The notes: a model not told the origin generated them from the letters alone. A stretch of DNA of 39,224 bases from Gammaproteobacteria bacterium (GCA_014132595.1 BMAG01000005.1:1-39224), one strand, 5' to 3'. Counted from the first letter of the stretch, positions 9,025 to 20,369 are shown. Numbers and translations are program-made.

Positions 9025-9087
9025 GTGAACGGCCTGCGAACCCGTTTGCGTTAGTTAAAAACGCAAACGGGTTCGCAGGCCGTTCAC
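9025..9087. repeat. Perfect 28-bp inverted repeat (hairpin) after the HD-domain gene
   Basis: The left arm 9025-9052 and right arm 9060-9087 are exact reverse complements over 28 bp, with a 7-nt loop. The stem is GC-rich (for example GAACCCGTTTGCG). It begins 2 nt after the stop codon of the HD-domain gene and lies upstream of the glmU promoter, so it could end transcription of the HD gene. Neither flank has a clean run of T, so it is not a textbook intrinsic terminator. A copy of GTTCACG is repeated just outside the right arm (to 9094). Confidence 0.85.
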
Positions 9088-9089
9088 GT

Positions 9090-10490
9090 TCACGATGAGG
9101 TTTGTTGATATGGGGGGCTGTGGGCAACCCCAAGATCCTTTACCAAGTCCTGCACAATCGGAAGATCAAATGTACTTTTATCAATACAAATAAACGCCGT
9201 ATGCTCCAGTTTATCGCCAATCGCATCAATCATCAGGGATATTTTATTTAAAGGACGAACATGACCCTGCTCATTGGCAATTAAAATGGGATCATCGCTT
9301 ATCGTGTAGGATTGATGCGGAGTTTGAATCAATGCGAGCTGCCAATCTTGTATCATTTGTTTGTGGGTAGATTTGAATTTCTGTAAGAGGTTTTTGACAC
9401 GTTCTAAATCATCCGCATCAATGCGAATAATTTTCGGCATTTGCCGATAATGCAAACGTTTGGCAATTTGTGCAGCAGGGTGTTCCGTATTCATTTGCGC
9501 TAATGATTTGACGATTGCAGAAACATCGTAGTCACATAATTCTTTATAGTTCGCATAATTTTGTGTAATAAAATGGTGCGTATGTTGCTTTAAGTCCGTT
9601 TCAGTATTGATTTCGTGATTAAACTGATTGGCGTGCGATAAGAAAATACCTAAGCGAGTTTCTTTGATATCAGCATAAGGTACGTAATTATCCAGACTTT
9701 CCGCAAGGCTGATTAATAATTTAATAAGATAAAATTCCAGCGCCAATTTTTTTTGATGAAGATAAATGTTGCGTGTCATTAAACGTCTGGCCATGAGGTA
9801 GTGTTCAACAACGCCGATTCCTTTATGTGTGAGACCTAACCGCTCTCCTTGCCCGGAATTAACAATCACCATTGAGTTGAGCATCCAGCGTAAATCAAAC
9901 TCACCATACGCAACACCGCAAAAATGACTATCACGTAATAGGTAATCCAGGCGGTCCGCATCGAGCTGTGATGAAACAATATCTGCTAACAAACGCTTAA
10001 CGGGTGCTTTATGCATGATCATCGCTTCAATCAGTTTGAATTTTTCTTCGGTGAGATTATGGCGTGGATTATGTCGATTATAATCATCAAAAAATGCTTT
10101 GGTCCGATATTCAGCCAGGAAAAACGGCGTCCATGCTTCGTGGCGGATTAATTTTTTATGAAATAAATCTTCAAACGTATGTGAAAAAGGCCCGTGACCA
10201 ATATCATGTAATAGACAGGCAATCATTACCAATTGCCGTTCTTCTTCTGCCAGCCCAATTTTGTGTGCAATTTGGCCAGCAATGTATGCGCATCCCAGGC
10301 AATGATTAAAACGTGTATGCACGGCACCTGGGAAAATAAAATCACCCATCCCTAATTGTTTGATATGACGCAACCGTTGAAAATTGGGGCTGTCAATAAA
10401 AGGCTTTAGCCAATTATTTTCAATAGTAGAAAATTGCATGGTGCCATGCACAGGGTCTTTGATGACGTGATAGATATTTTCATTGTTCAT
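9090..10490 (-). CDS. HD-domain phosphohydrolase, SAMHD1-like
   Basis: A 466-residue metal-dependent HD phosphohydrolase. It opens with YHVIKDPVHGTMQF, the SAMHD1/dGTPase-like signature, then FQRLRHIKQLG (about 38-47), HTRFNH with His63, the HD pair LLHDIGHGPFSH (His95-Asp96) and a later DADRLDYLLRD carrying the fourth metal ligand. This order is that of SAMHD1-type dNTP triphosphohydrolases. Family knowledge therefore suggests hydrolysis of (deoxy)nucleotides or a related phosphoester, but the substrate is inferred. The C-terminal part (about 280-466) is poorly conserved and I recognise no further domain. It is cytoplasmic, with no signal peptide. It is divergent from parB (156 nt between the starts), and a perfect hairpin follows 2 nt after the stop. 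Confidence 0.88.
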   Translation of the reverse strand: MNNENIYHVIKDPVHGTMQFSTIENNWLKPFIDSPNFQRLRHIKQLGMGDFIFPGAVHTRFNHCLGCAYIAGQIAHKIGLAEEERQLVMIACLLHDIGHGPFSHTFEDLFHKKLIRHEAWTPFFLAEYRTKAFFDDYNRHNPRHNLTEEKFKLIEAMIMHKAPVKRLLADIVSSQLDADRLDYLLRDSHFCGVAYGEFDLRWMLNSMVIVNSGQGERLGLTHKGIGVVEHYLMARRLMTRNIYLHQKKLALEFYLIKLLISLAESLDNYVPYADIKETRLGIFLSHANQFNHEINTETDLKQHTHHFITQNYANYKELCDYDVSAIVKSLAQMNTEHPAAQIAKRLHYRQMPKIIRIDADDLERVKNLLQKFKSTHKQMIQDWQLALIQTPHQSYTISDDPILIANEQGHVRPLNKISLMIDAIGDKLEHTAFICIDKSTFDLPIVQDLVKDLGVAHSPPYQQTSS

Positions 10491-10645
10491 AGTAAATTAC
10501 TTGCAAATGACATAAATCCTAGTGCGATTCTATCTCACAGGGGTCTTCTACAGCCAGTAAAAAATAGAATCGTTTTAAATTCCGCCTGGCGCTTCCTTCG
10601 CTGATTGATTAAGATGATATGCAACACGAGTTAATGAGAGAGGTC

Positions 10646-11509
10646 ATGGTGAAAAAACGCGGTTTAGGGAAATCATTAGATGCATTGTTAGTTGGATCGT
10701 CTGTGGTTGAAGAACAAGATCGATCTGATAATAATAAAGAAAAATTATGTCAATTATCAGTCAATTTGATCCAAAGTGGTAAGTATCAACCGAGAAAGGA
10801 TATGAGTCCTGAAGGATTGGAGAATCTCGCAAGTTCAATTCGTGTGCAAGGCGTAATACAGCCAATAATTGTCAGGCATTTGTTAGGCGGTCGTTATGAG
10901 ATCGTGGCAGGTGAAAGACGCTGGCGCGCAGCACAATTGGCGGGACTTACAGAAATTCCTGCGATTGTCAGAGATATTCCAGATGAAGCGGCCGTTGCGA
11001 TTGCCCTAATTGAAAACATTCAGCGTGAAAATTTAAATCCTGTTGAAGAGGCGATGGCTTTGCAGCGTTTGCTGGATGAATTTTCCATGACCCATAACCA
11101 GGTGGCTGAAGCGGTTGGTAAATCACGTGCGAGTGTGAGTAATTTATTGCGATTACTGGCGTTGCCTATTGAAGTAAAAACGATGCTTGAACATGGCGAT
11201 ATAGAAATGGGACATGCGCGTGCTTTATTAACGTTACCCGTGAATGCACAAATTGAAGTGGCTCTTATAATTGCGAATAAAGGATTATCTGTACGCGAAA
11301 CAGAAGATCTTGTTCGTCGCATGCATATGCCAAAGCTTGCTAGCATGCCAAAATCCATGGATCCTGATGTGGTGCGATTGCAAGAATCGTTATCCCAGCG
11401 GCTTAAGCTGCCTGTTGCGATTTCGCATAGCGCCAAAGGAAAAGGAAAATTAGTGATCCGTTATAAAAGTATTGCTGATCTGGATGCTTTGTTGGAATAT
11501 TTTCAATAG
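10646..11509 (+). CDS. parB: Chromosome partitioning protein ParB
   Basis: CTP-dependent DNA clamp that loads at parS and spreads to organise and segregate the replication-origin region. The N-terminal KKRGLGKSLDALL is the usual ParA-contacting segment. The ParB/sulfiredoxin-like domain spans about 30-120 with the CTP-binding box GERRWRAA and ENIQRENLNPVEEA. A helix-turn-helix follows (NQVAEAVGKSRASVSNLLRL), then a C-terminal dimerisation region. I start at ATG 10646, where homology begins; GTG 10649 has a better-spaced GAGAGG (5 nt) and may be the real start, and an upstream ATG at 10619 adds residues not seen in the family. The protein is 287 residues. parA, normally just upstream, is absent; a divergent HD gene sits there. 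Confidence 0.93.
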   Translation: MVKKRGLGKSLDALLVGSSVVEEQDRSDNNKEKLCQLSVNLIQSGKYQPRKDMSPEGLENLASSIRVQGVIQPIIVRHLLGGRYEIVAGERRWRAAQLAGLTEIPAIVRDIPDEAAVAIALIENIQRENLNPVEEAMALQRLLDEFSMTHNQVAEAVGKSRASVSNLLRLLALPIEVKTMLEHGDIEMGHARALLTLPVNAQIEVALIIANKGLSVRETEDLVRRMHMPKLASMPKSMDPDVVRLQESLSQRLKLPVAISHSAKGKGKLVIRYKSIADLDALLEYFQ

Positions 11510-11548
11510 CGCCATAAGCGATTTACTACGAGCAGAATTATACCAGGA

Positions 11549-11637
11549 ATGTTGCTTATGAATTCCCCTCTCCCGCATTTAAGAGAGATGTTCTTGTATC
11601 ATTTTGTGGGCGAAAGAGGGGAATTTCTAGGCAATAT
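11549..11637. repeat. Imperfect 28-bp inverted repeat downstream of parB
   Basis: Arms 11549-11576 and 11610-11637 match as reverse complements at about 22 of 28 positions, with a perfect 11-bp core AATTCCCCTCT (11561-11571) / AGAGGGGAATT (11615-11625) and a 33-nt centre. It resembles a decayed copy of the CCCCTCTCCCGC-type intergenic palindromes common in gammaproteobacteria. It begins 40 nt after the parB stop, where it could act as a terminator or mRNA 3' end. Confidence 0.6.
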
Positions 11638-11654
11638 TAGTGGAACAACTCAGA

Positions 11655-11683
11655 TTGCAATGCGGTTTGATACTATTTCTAAT
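11655..11683 (+). promoter_or_regulatory. Putative promoter of the MFS transporter
   Basis: TTGCAA (11655-11660) is 17 nt from TCTAAT (11678-11683; 5 of 6 to the -10 consensus). Because it lies downstream of the in-frame GTG at 11640, it supports translation starting at TTG 11718 and not at 11640. Confidence 0.5.
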
Positions 11684-11717
11684 CTGCCCCAATAACCATA
11701 ATGAAAATAGGTTTGAT

Positions 11718-12983
11718 TTGAACAAAAAACAAATACTAGCAATCAGTCTCGGTAATACGCTTGAATGGCTAGACTTCGGGTTAATCATTTATATGGCGCC
11801 ATTAATCGGCGCCACTTTTTTCCCTCATCGTACGACTACTGCGGCAGCACTTGAAACCTTAACTGTTTTTGCAGCGGGGTTTATTTGCAGGCCTTTGGGC
11901 GGGATTATCTTTGGCCATTTTGGCGATACGCTGGGACGGGCAAAACCGTTGCGTTTTTCTGTTTTGCTCATCGCTTTGTCGACCATACTTGTCGGTATTT
12001 TACCTTCTTATGAGTCGATAGGATGGCTGTCACCTCTGTTATTTACTCTGATTCGCTTAGCTCAAGGTATTTCCATTGGTGGTGAATATACCGGTGTAAT
12101 GATCATGCTTGCTGAGTCGGCACCTAAAAATAGACGAGGATTTCTGACAAGCTTTGCTGCATCAGGTGCAAATTTAGGATTTTTATTAGCGACGGTCTTG
12201 CTAGTCTTTTTGAAGATGCATTTTAGTAAAGAGGCTATTTCAGATTGGGCATGGCGGCTGCCTTTTTTGTTAGCAGGGCTGCCCGGCATTCTTATTCTGT
12301 ACTATCGTTTCAAATTATCTGAAACACGTGTCTATGCACGGTTGCAGTCAACGCATCATTTAACACCGATTCCATTTTTGACAGCGTTGACGCTTGCTCC
12401 GAGGCAGCTTTTGATTATCCTTGGATTGACCTGCATGAGTTCCAGTTTTTATTATATTTTTTTCGGGTTTATGCCGACTTATTTAGATATCTTTGTGGGC
12501 GTTTCTTTGCAAAACTCGCTTTTAATTCAATCTTTATTATTAATTGCGATGCTTATCCTGGTTCCCATCGCCGGTTTATGGGGCGACTTATGGAATCGTA
12601 GAAACATGTTATTGCTCACCGCTGTCTGTATTATTATTTTTGCACTGCCTTGTTTTCAACTTTTAGAATCGGGAAAGCAAGCGAGTATCCTATTGGCTAT
12701 GATGATTGCAACTTTCATTAGTTCATTGGATCAAGGAAACAGTCTTGCGGCTGTTGTGGAAAATTGTCCAGAGAATGTCCGGTATAGCGGTATCGCTTTT
12801 TCCTATAATTTGGGTATGGCGCTCTTTGGCGGTACTGCGCCGATCATCGTTTCTTTATTAATAGCAAAAAACGGATCGCTTTCACCCGCTTATTATTTGA
12901 TGGGAATGGCCAGTATTAGTTTATTGGCCGCAAGCAGGCTTCTTCGAGACAATCAATCAATGCAGTTTATCGATTTTCTTTAA
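11718..12983 (+). CDS. MFS transporter, metabolite:H+ symporter (MHS) type
   Basis: A 12-helix major facilitator of about 421 residues in the inner membrane. The N-terminus, SLGNTLEWLDFGLIIYMAPL, is the signature of the MHS branch (ProP, citrate, alpha-ketoglutarate, shikimate carriers). It is followed by the loop 2-3 motif GHFGDTLGRAKPL and by RLAQGISIGGEYTG, also typical of this branch, so a proton-coupled organic acid, betaine or amino-acid symporter is likely; the substrate cannot be read from sequence. The start is uncertain: TTG 11718 has AGG 6 nt upstream and lies after a promoter-like element, whereas GTG 11640 would add 26 residues before the first helix. The gene lies between parB and the atp operon, on the same strand as both but with its own promoter. 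Confidence 0.85.
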   Translation: MNKKQILAISLGNTLEWLDFGLIIYMAPLIGATFFPHRTTTAAALETLTVFAAGFICRPLGGIIFGHFGDTLGRAKPLRFSVLLIALSTILVGILPSYESIGWLSPLLFTLIRLAQGISIGGEYTGVMIMLAESAPKNRRGFLTSFAASGANLGFLLATVLLVFLKMHFSKEAISDWAWRLPFLLAGLPGILILYYRFKLSETRVYARLQSTHHLTPIPFLTALTLAPRQLLIILGLTCMSSSFYYIFFGFMPTYLDIFVGVSLQNSLLIQSLLLIAMLILVPIAGLWGDLWNRRNMLLLTAVCIIIFALPCFQLLESGKQASILLAMMIATFISSLDQGNSLAAVVENCPENVRYSGIAFSYNLGMALFGGTAPIIVSLLIAKNGSLSPAYYLMGMASISLLAASRLLRDNQSMQFIDFL

Positions 12984-13006
12984 TCTGAAATTTCCCTAAT
13001 TTCACA

Positions 13007-13035
13007 TTGCAGTACCTTCAAAAAATCATTATACT
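13007..13035 (+). promoter_or_regulatory. Putative promoter of the atp operon
   Basis: TTGCAG (13007-13012), a 17-nt spacer and TATACT (13030-13035; 5 of 6). It lies 33-48 nt before the candidate atpI starts and after the MFS stop, and no other element this good is seen before atpI. Confidence 0.5.
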
Positions 13036-13082
13036 CGCCCGAACTTTCGCGGAGGATCGCGATATATTTGGGAGTAACGATA

Positions 13083-14257
<1,175 letters not shown>

Positions 14258-14273
14258 TACACGTATTCTTTAA

Positions 14274-14585
<312 letters not shown>

Positions 14586-14600
14586 GCGCGAGGATGAAGA

Positions 14601-15071
14601 ATGGAGATTAATGCAACTTTAATCGGTCAGCTGATCACTTTTGCGATCTTGGTGTGGTTTATCATGAAATATGTATGGCCCCCGATCTCCAAGGCGATGC
14701 AAGAACGTGAAAAAAATATTGCCGCCGGTTTAGAAGCGGCTGAGCGCAGCAAGCGTGAGCTTGATGCAGCTCAGCATAAAGCAATATCTATCATTCATGA
14801 TGCCAAACGCGATGCGTCTCATGTCGTGGAGTCAGCGCATAAACGCTCCGTTCAGATTCTTGAAGAAGCAAAAGACGCGGCAAGAGAAGAAGGCAATCGT
14901 TTAATCGCTCATGCAAAAAATGAGATTGAACGAGAAGTGACTCAGGCAAAAGATGTTTTACGTAAACAATTATCCCAACTTGCAGTACAAGGTGCAGAAA
15001 AAATTATTAAACATAATTTAGATGCAGCGAAACAAAAAGCACTGCTTGATGAATTTGTGGCTGAACTCTAA
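14601..15071 (+). CDS. atpF: ATP synthase Fo subunit b
   Basis: Peripheral stalk subunit that dimerises and links Fo to the F1 head. It is 156 residues, exactly the E. coli length. Residues about 5-22 are a membrane anchor (LIGQLITFAILVWFIMKYVWPPI), and the rest is a highly charged, Ala/Glu/Lys-rich helix forming the right-handed coiled coil, with the C-terminal part contacting delta. The stop TAA (15069-15071) shares its last A with a possible atpH ATG at 15071. Confidence 0.96.
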   Translation: MEINATLIGQLITFAILVWFIMKYVWPPISKAMQEREKNIAAGLEAAERSKRELDAAQHKAISIIHDAKRDASHVVESAHKRSVQILEEAKDAAREEGNRLIAHAKNEIEREVTQAKDVLRKQLSQLAVQGAEKIIKHNLDAAKQKALLDEFVAEL

Positions 15072-15082
15072 TGATAGGTAGA

Positions 15083-15604
15083 ATGACAACACTCGCAAGA
15101 CCTTATGCCACTGCAGCATTTGAATATGCTTTGCAAAAAAATGCCCTGTCTGCTTGGGATGAGATGTTGGCGAGTGCCGCATTCGTAGCCAAAGATAAAG
15201 CGGTTCTTTCCTTATTGGCGAGCCCCGCAGTATCAAAACAAAAAATGGCTGATTTTTTCTGTGACGTATTGTCTAAAGTGTTGGATAAAGAAAAGCGCAA
15301 TTTCATTTATTTACTCGCTGAAAAAAATAGGTTATCCGTTTTGCCGGATATTTCCAGTTTGTTTAAAGCGTACCGCGCAGAACATGAGAAAAAATTAACG
15401 GTGCAAGTCACTTCAGCTATTGCGCTGGATGCGGCATATCAGCAAGAGTTGATAGCCACATTATCAAAACGGTTGCAGCGTCAGGTTTCGTTGCAATGTG
15501 ACACGGATCCCTCTTTGCTGGGTGGCATTGTTGTGAAAGCGGGAGATAGAGTCATGGATGGGTCTGTGCGCGGCAAATTAAATCGATTATACGAATCTCT
15601 TTAA
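15083..15604 (+). CDS. atpH: ATP synthase F1 subunit delta
   Basis: Connects the b-subunit stalk to the top of the alpha3beta3 hexamer. The N-terminus (TTLARPYATAAFEYAL) is the conserved OSCP/delta signature, and the C-terminal segment LLGGIVVKAGDRVMDGSVRGKL is the second family hallmark. Start ATG 15083 has AGG 5 nt upstream and gives 173 residues. ATG 15071 overlaps the atpF stop and gives 177, the E. coli length, so it cannot be excluded. atpA follows 11 nt later. Confidence 0.95.
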   Translation: MTTLARPYATAAFEYALQKNALSAWDEMLASAAFVAKDKAVLSLLASPAVSKQKMADFFCDVLSKVLDKEKRNFIYLLAEKNRLSVLPDISSLFKAYRAEHEKKLTVQVTSAIALDAAYQQELIATLSKRLQRQVSLQCDTDPSLLGGIVVKAGDRVMDGSVRGKLNRLYESL

Positions 15605-15615
15605 GGTAATGAACT

Positions 15616-17163
15616 ATGCAGCAAACGCAATTGAGTCCGGTAGAAATTAGTGAGTTAATCAAAGAGCGCATTTCGCAATTTGATGTTGCAACTGAAGTGC
15701 GAACTGAAGGCACGATTGTCAGTATTAAAGACGGTATTGTGCGTATTTATGGTTTGTGGGAAGTCATGCAAGGTGAAACGATTGAACTTCCTGGAAATAC
15801 GTTTGCGGTGGCACTTAATTTGGAGCGTGATTACGTTGGCGCTGTTGTCTTAGGCAGAACGGATCATTTATCGGAAGGGCAAATTGCAAAATGTACTGGA
15901 CGTATTTTAGAAGTCCCTGTGGGTGAGGCTTTATTAGGCCGTGTTGTTGATGCATTAGGAAATCCTATTGATGGTAAAGGTGCAATTCATGCAACTGAAA
16001 CTGCGCCGGTTGAAAAAGTGGCGCCGGGTGTTATTTTCCGTCAGCCTGTTTCTCAACCTTTGCAAACAGGTTTGAAAGCGATTGACTCCATGGTGCCAAT
16101 TGGCCGAGGTCAACGTGAACTTATTATTGGTGATCGACAAACGGGTAAAACGGCTGTTGCAGTTGATACGATTATTAATCAACGCGGCACCGGTGTTATC
16201 TGTATCTATGTTGCCATCGGTCAAAAAGCTTCTTCTATTGCATCGGTCGTTCGTAAATTAGAAGAACATGATGCAATGTCCTATACCATTATTGTCGCAG
16301 CCCCTGCTGCTGATGCGGCTGCATTGCAATATATCGCGCCCTATGCAGGTTGTACGATGGGTGAGTATTTCCGTGACAGAGGCCAAGACGCTCTTATTAT
16401 TTATGATGATTTAACCAAACAAGCTTGGGCTTATCGTCAAATTTCACTTTTATTACGTCGTCCTCCAGGACGTGAAGCCTATCCTGGCGATATTTTCTAT
16501 TTGCATTCACGTTTGTTGGAACGTGCGTCACGCGTTAATGCAGAATATGTTGAGAAGATGACAAACGGTAAAGTCAAAGGTAAAACCGGTTCATTAACAG
16601 CATTGCCGATTATTGAAACGCAAGCAGGTGACGTCTCTGCGTTCGTTTCTACAAATGTTATCTCAATTACCGATGGTCAGATCTTCCTGGAAACAGATTT
16701 ATTTAACTCAGGCATTCGTCCCGCAATTAACGCAGGTTTATCGGTTTCTCGTGTGGGCGGTGCTGCACAAACCAAGATTATTAAAAAATTAGTGGGCGGT
16801 ATTCGTATTGCACTTGCACAGTATCGTGAATTAGCTGCATTTTCACAATTTTTGTCGGATTTAGATGAAGCGACTCGCAAACAGTTGGAACGCGGTCAAC
16901 GTATCACTGAGGTGATGAAGCAGAAACAATACCAACCTCTTTCTGTCGCCGAAATGTCTCTCATCTTGTACGCAGCGAGCGAAGGTTATTTAGATGACTT
17001 ACCGCTTAATAAAATTGCTGATTTTGAGCATGGTATTTTAGGTTATGCACGCAGTAATTATCAGGATTTCATGACAAAAATTAATGAAACCGGTGATTAC
17101 AGCGATGAAATTGTTAAAACACTGAAAACGATTATTACCTCGTTTAAAGAAAATTACATTTAA
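15616..17163 (+). CDS. atpA: ATP synthase F1 subunit alpha
   Basis: Non-catalytic nucleotide-binding subunit of the F1 hexamer, 515 residues (E. coli 513). It has the N-terminal beta-barrel (about 25-95), Walker A GDRQTGKT (172-179), Walker [13 protein letters not shown], the arginine-finger region [17 protein letters not shown], and a C-terminal helical bundle with YLDDLPL. The hydrophobic IYDD and conserved arginine show a functional subunit. It sits in the standard operon position with atpG 11 nt downstream. Confidence 0.98.
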   Translation: MQQTQLSPVEISELIKERISQFDVATEVRTEGTIVSIKDGIVRIYGLWEVMQGETIELPGNTFAVALNLERDYVGAVVLGRTDHLSEGQIAKCTGRILEVPVGEALLGRVVDALGNPIDGKGAIHATETAPVEKVAPGVIFRQPVSQPLQTGLKAIDSMVPIGRGQRELIIGDRQTGKTAVAVDTIINQRGTGVICIYVAIGQKASSIASVVRKLEEHDAMSYTIIVAAPAADAAALQYIAPYAGCTMGEYFRDRGQDALIIYDDLTKQAWAYRQISLLLRRPPGREAYPGDIFYLHSRLLERASRVNAEYVEKMTNGKVKGKTGSLTALPIIETQAGDVSAFVSTNVISITDGQIFLETDLFNSGIRPAINAGLSVSRVGGAAQTKIIKKLVGGIRIALAQYRELAAFSQFLSDLDEATRKQLERGQRITEVMKQKQYQPLSVAEMSLILYAASEGYLDDLPLNKIADFEHGILGYARSNYQDFMTKINETGDYSDEIVKTLKTIITSFKENYI

Positions 17164-17174
17164 GGTAGTGCGTT

Positions 17175-18038
17175 ATGACCGTCGCGAAAGAAGTTCGCAC
17201 TAAAATTCGGAGCATTAAGAATACGCAAAAAATTACGCGCGCTATGGAGATGGTGGCTGCGAGTAAAATGCGTAAAGCGCAAGATCGTATGCGTCGTGCA
17301 AAACCGTATGCGCATAAAATTTTGCAAGTGATCGGTCATTTAGCAAAAGGCCATCCTGAATATCGCCATCCTTATTTGCAGGAACGTGAAATTAAGCGTG
17401 TTGGTTTTATAGTAGTGACCACAGATCGTGGTTTGTGCGGCGGGCTTAATTCCAATTTATTGAAGTATACTTTGCATGAAATTAAAAAATGGAAGGATAA
17501 AGGCGCGGAAATTAATCTTTGCTTAGTGGGCACTAAGGGAGAAAATTTCTTCAAGCGCATCGGCGGCAAAGTATTAGGCCATGTTGATCACTTAGGTGAT
17601 GCACCCAAATTAACGGATTTGGTGGGTATCGTCAAAGTCATGTTAACGGCTTATATGGACAATCAGATTGACGCCTTGTTTTTATGTTCCAATGAATTTG
17701 TGAACACAATGAAACAAGAGCCGAACGTGCAGCAAATGCTGCCGATTGTGGCTTCAACAGACGTTAAACTGGAACATTATTGGGATTATATTTATGAACC
17801 TGATAATGCAAGAGAATTACTGGATACTTTGATGAATCGCTACATGGAATCACAAGTGTATCGAGGCGTGATTGAGAATATCGCATGTGAGCAAGCGGCA
17901 AGAATGATTGCAATGAAGAATGCAACTGATAATGCGGCTGATTTAATTAATGATCTGCAGTTGGTTTATCACAAGGCACGACAAGCAGCCATTACTCGGG
18001 AACTTACCGAAATTGTTGCGGGTGCGGCTGTCGTCTAA
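17175..18038 (+). CDS. atpG: ATP synthase F1 subunit gamma
   Basis: Central rotor shaft of F1, 287 residues, the same as E. coli. The N-terminal helix ([32 protein letters not shown], printed here in two pieces) and the C-terminal helix ([18 protein letters not shown], near 240-258) form the coiled-coil shaft; the Rossmann-like middle contains [10 protein letters not shown]. No sign of a regulatory insertion such as the chloroplast cysteine loop. A 66-nt gap, the largest within the operon, separates it from atpD. Confidence 0.97.
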   Translation: MTVAKEVRTKIRSIKNTQKITRAMEMVAASKMRKAQDRMRRAKPYAHKILQVIGHLAKGHPEYRHPYLQEREIKRVGFIVVTTDRGLCGGLNSNLLKYTLHEIKKWKDKGAEINLCLVGTKGENFFKRIGGKVLGHVDHLGDAPKLTDLVGIVKVMLTAYMDNQIDALFLCSNEFVNTMKQEPNVQQMLPIVASTDVKLEHYWDYIYEPDNARELLDTLMNRYMESQVYRGVIENIACEQAARMIAMKNATDNAADLINDLQLVYHKARQAAITRELTEIVAGAAVV

Positions 18039-18056
18039 CGAGATTAAACTGACATA

Positions 18057-18086
18057 TTGCAAATAGTAATCATACAAAAATATAGA
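18057..18086 (+). promoter_or_regulatory. Possible internal promoter before atpD
   Basis: TTGCAA (18057-18062), an 18-nt AT-rich spacer, then TATAGA (18081-18086), within the 66-nt gap between atpG and atpD. Could supplement expression of the beta and epsilon subunits. Weak, by-eye call. Confidence 0.25.
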
Positions 18087-18104
18087 CACATAGAGGTAAC
18101 CTAA

Positions 18105-19496
<1,392 letters not shown>

Positions 19497-19518
19497 TCCG
19501 ATTAATTAGGCATTTTAT

Positions 19519-19953
19519 ATGACAGGTACCCGAGTGACATTACGTATAGACATAGTGAGCGCTGAAGAAGCTATTTTTTCGGGTGAAGCCGAGATGGTTT
19601 TTGCAACAGGCGCCATGGGCGAACTAGGCATTGCACCCGGTCATGCCCCTTTGGTGACGGCGTTGAAGTCCGGCAATATTCGCGTTATCTTGCCAGATAC
19701 TAAAAAAGAAGAAGTTTTTTATGTCAAAGGCGGTATGTTAGAAGTACAACCTTTTGTGGTCACAGTGCTCGCGGATACTGTCGTTCGCGCACATGATATT
19801 GATGAAGCAGCGGCATTAGAAGCAAAAGCCCGTGCAGAGCAAGCACTTGCCAGCAAATCTTCTGAGATTGATTTTGCTAAAGCATCTGCAGAGTTAGCTG
19901 AAGCCATCGCACAGATACGCGCAGTACAGCGGTTGAAAAAGCATTTAAAATAA
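19519..19953 (+). CDS. atpC: ATP synthase F1 subunit epsilon
   Basis: Rotor foot subunit and inhibitor of wasteful ATP hydrolysis, 144 residues (E. coli 139). The N-terminal beta-sandwich (about 8-90) contains ATGAMGELGIAPGHAPLVTAL and FYVKGGMLEV, and the C-terminal two-helix Ala/Glu-rich region (about 95-140) is the inhibitory arm. It is the last gene of the atp operon; about 80 nt after its stop lies a long palindromic element that may end the transcript. Confidence 0.96.
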   Translation: MTGTRVTLRIDIVSAEEAIFSGEAEMVFATGAMGELGIAPGHAPLVTALKSGNIRVILPDTKKEEVFYVKGGMLEVQPFVVTVLADTVVRAHDIDEAAALEAKARAEQALASKSSEIDFAKASAELAEAIAQIRAVQRLKKHLK

Positions 19954-20034
19954 ACCGTTCTACAGAACAAAATCTCATTTTATTATGTTATTCGGCCCAT
20001 ACTTACTTTGATGCGCAGTTAGCGAATCTCACTA

Positions 20035-20107
20035 CTGTCACCCCGCAAAATTTTCGTGATAGGCCTGTGTTTTTTTAGACAGAGGACGAAAATTTTGCGG
20101 ATGACAG
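20035..20107. repeat. Intergenic palindromic element after the atp operon
   Basis: A perfect 15-bp inverted repeat, CCGCAAAATTTTCGT (20043-20057) with ACGAAAATTTTGCGG (20086-20100). It is extended outward by CTGTCA (20035-20040) pairing with TGACAG (20102-20107), and inward by CCTGT pairing with ACAG(A)GG around a T-rich loop. The CTGTCA/TGACAG ends resemble the TGTCATCC-type palindromic repeats scattered through many gammaproteobacterial intergenic regions. It lies 82 nt after the atpC stop and may also terminate transcription. Confidence 0.7.
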
Positions 20108-20145
20108 CTCTGTTATTTGCATCAATTTAGATTTTCATTAACGAA

Positions 20146-20286
20146 ATGCGTAACCCTTACAGCAATGACGAGGCCTTTGGCCTGGGAAAGGGCACTAAAA
20201 TAGGAGTGGTTAATCAAAACTATGGTATTATTAGTTTAGATTCACATGAGCGCCGCACTGATGATGGCATCATTGTCTGGCCTTAG
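20146..20286 (+). other. Orphan 46-codon ORF or gene remnant
   Basis: ATG 20146 opens a frame of 46 codons ending at TAG 20284-20286. It is Gly/Asp-rich, with GLGKGTKIGVV, then YGIIS and a C-terminal RRTDDGIIVWP. The composition looks protein-like, but there is no ribosome-binding site before the ATG, and the frame is closed by a stop 16 nt upstream. It may be the tail of a decayed gene, or a small protein. I do not recognise the family. The rest of the interval 19954-20369 holds only the palindromic element. Confidence 0.3.
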
Positions 20287-20369
20287 AAACAATTTCTTGA
20301 TAAATTATGAGAAGGAAAAATTATTGCAATTTGATTATTACAGCAAAATTAAACTTCTTTAGAGAAAAT

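Noticed and set aside
9025-9087. parS site near parB
   Set aside because: The hairpin is a long palindrome but does not match TGTTTCACGTGAAACA, and no close match was seen in the window.
11640-11717. N-terminal extension of the MFS protein from GTG 11640
   Set aside because: A promoter-like TTGCAA-17-TCTAAT lies inside it, and the extra residues precede the first conserved helix without similarity to the family.
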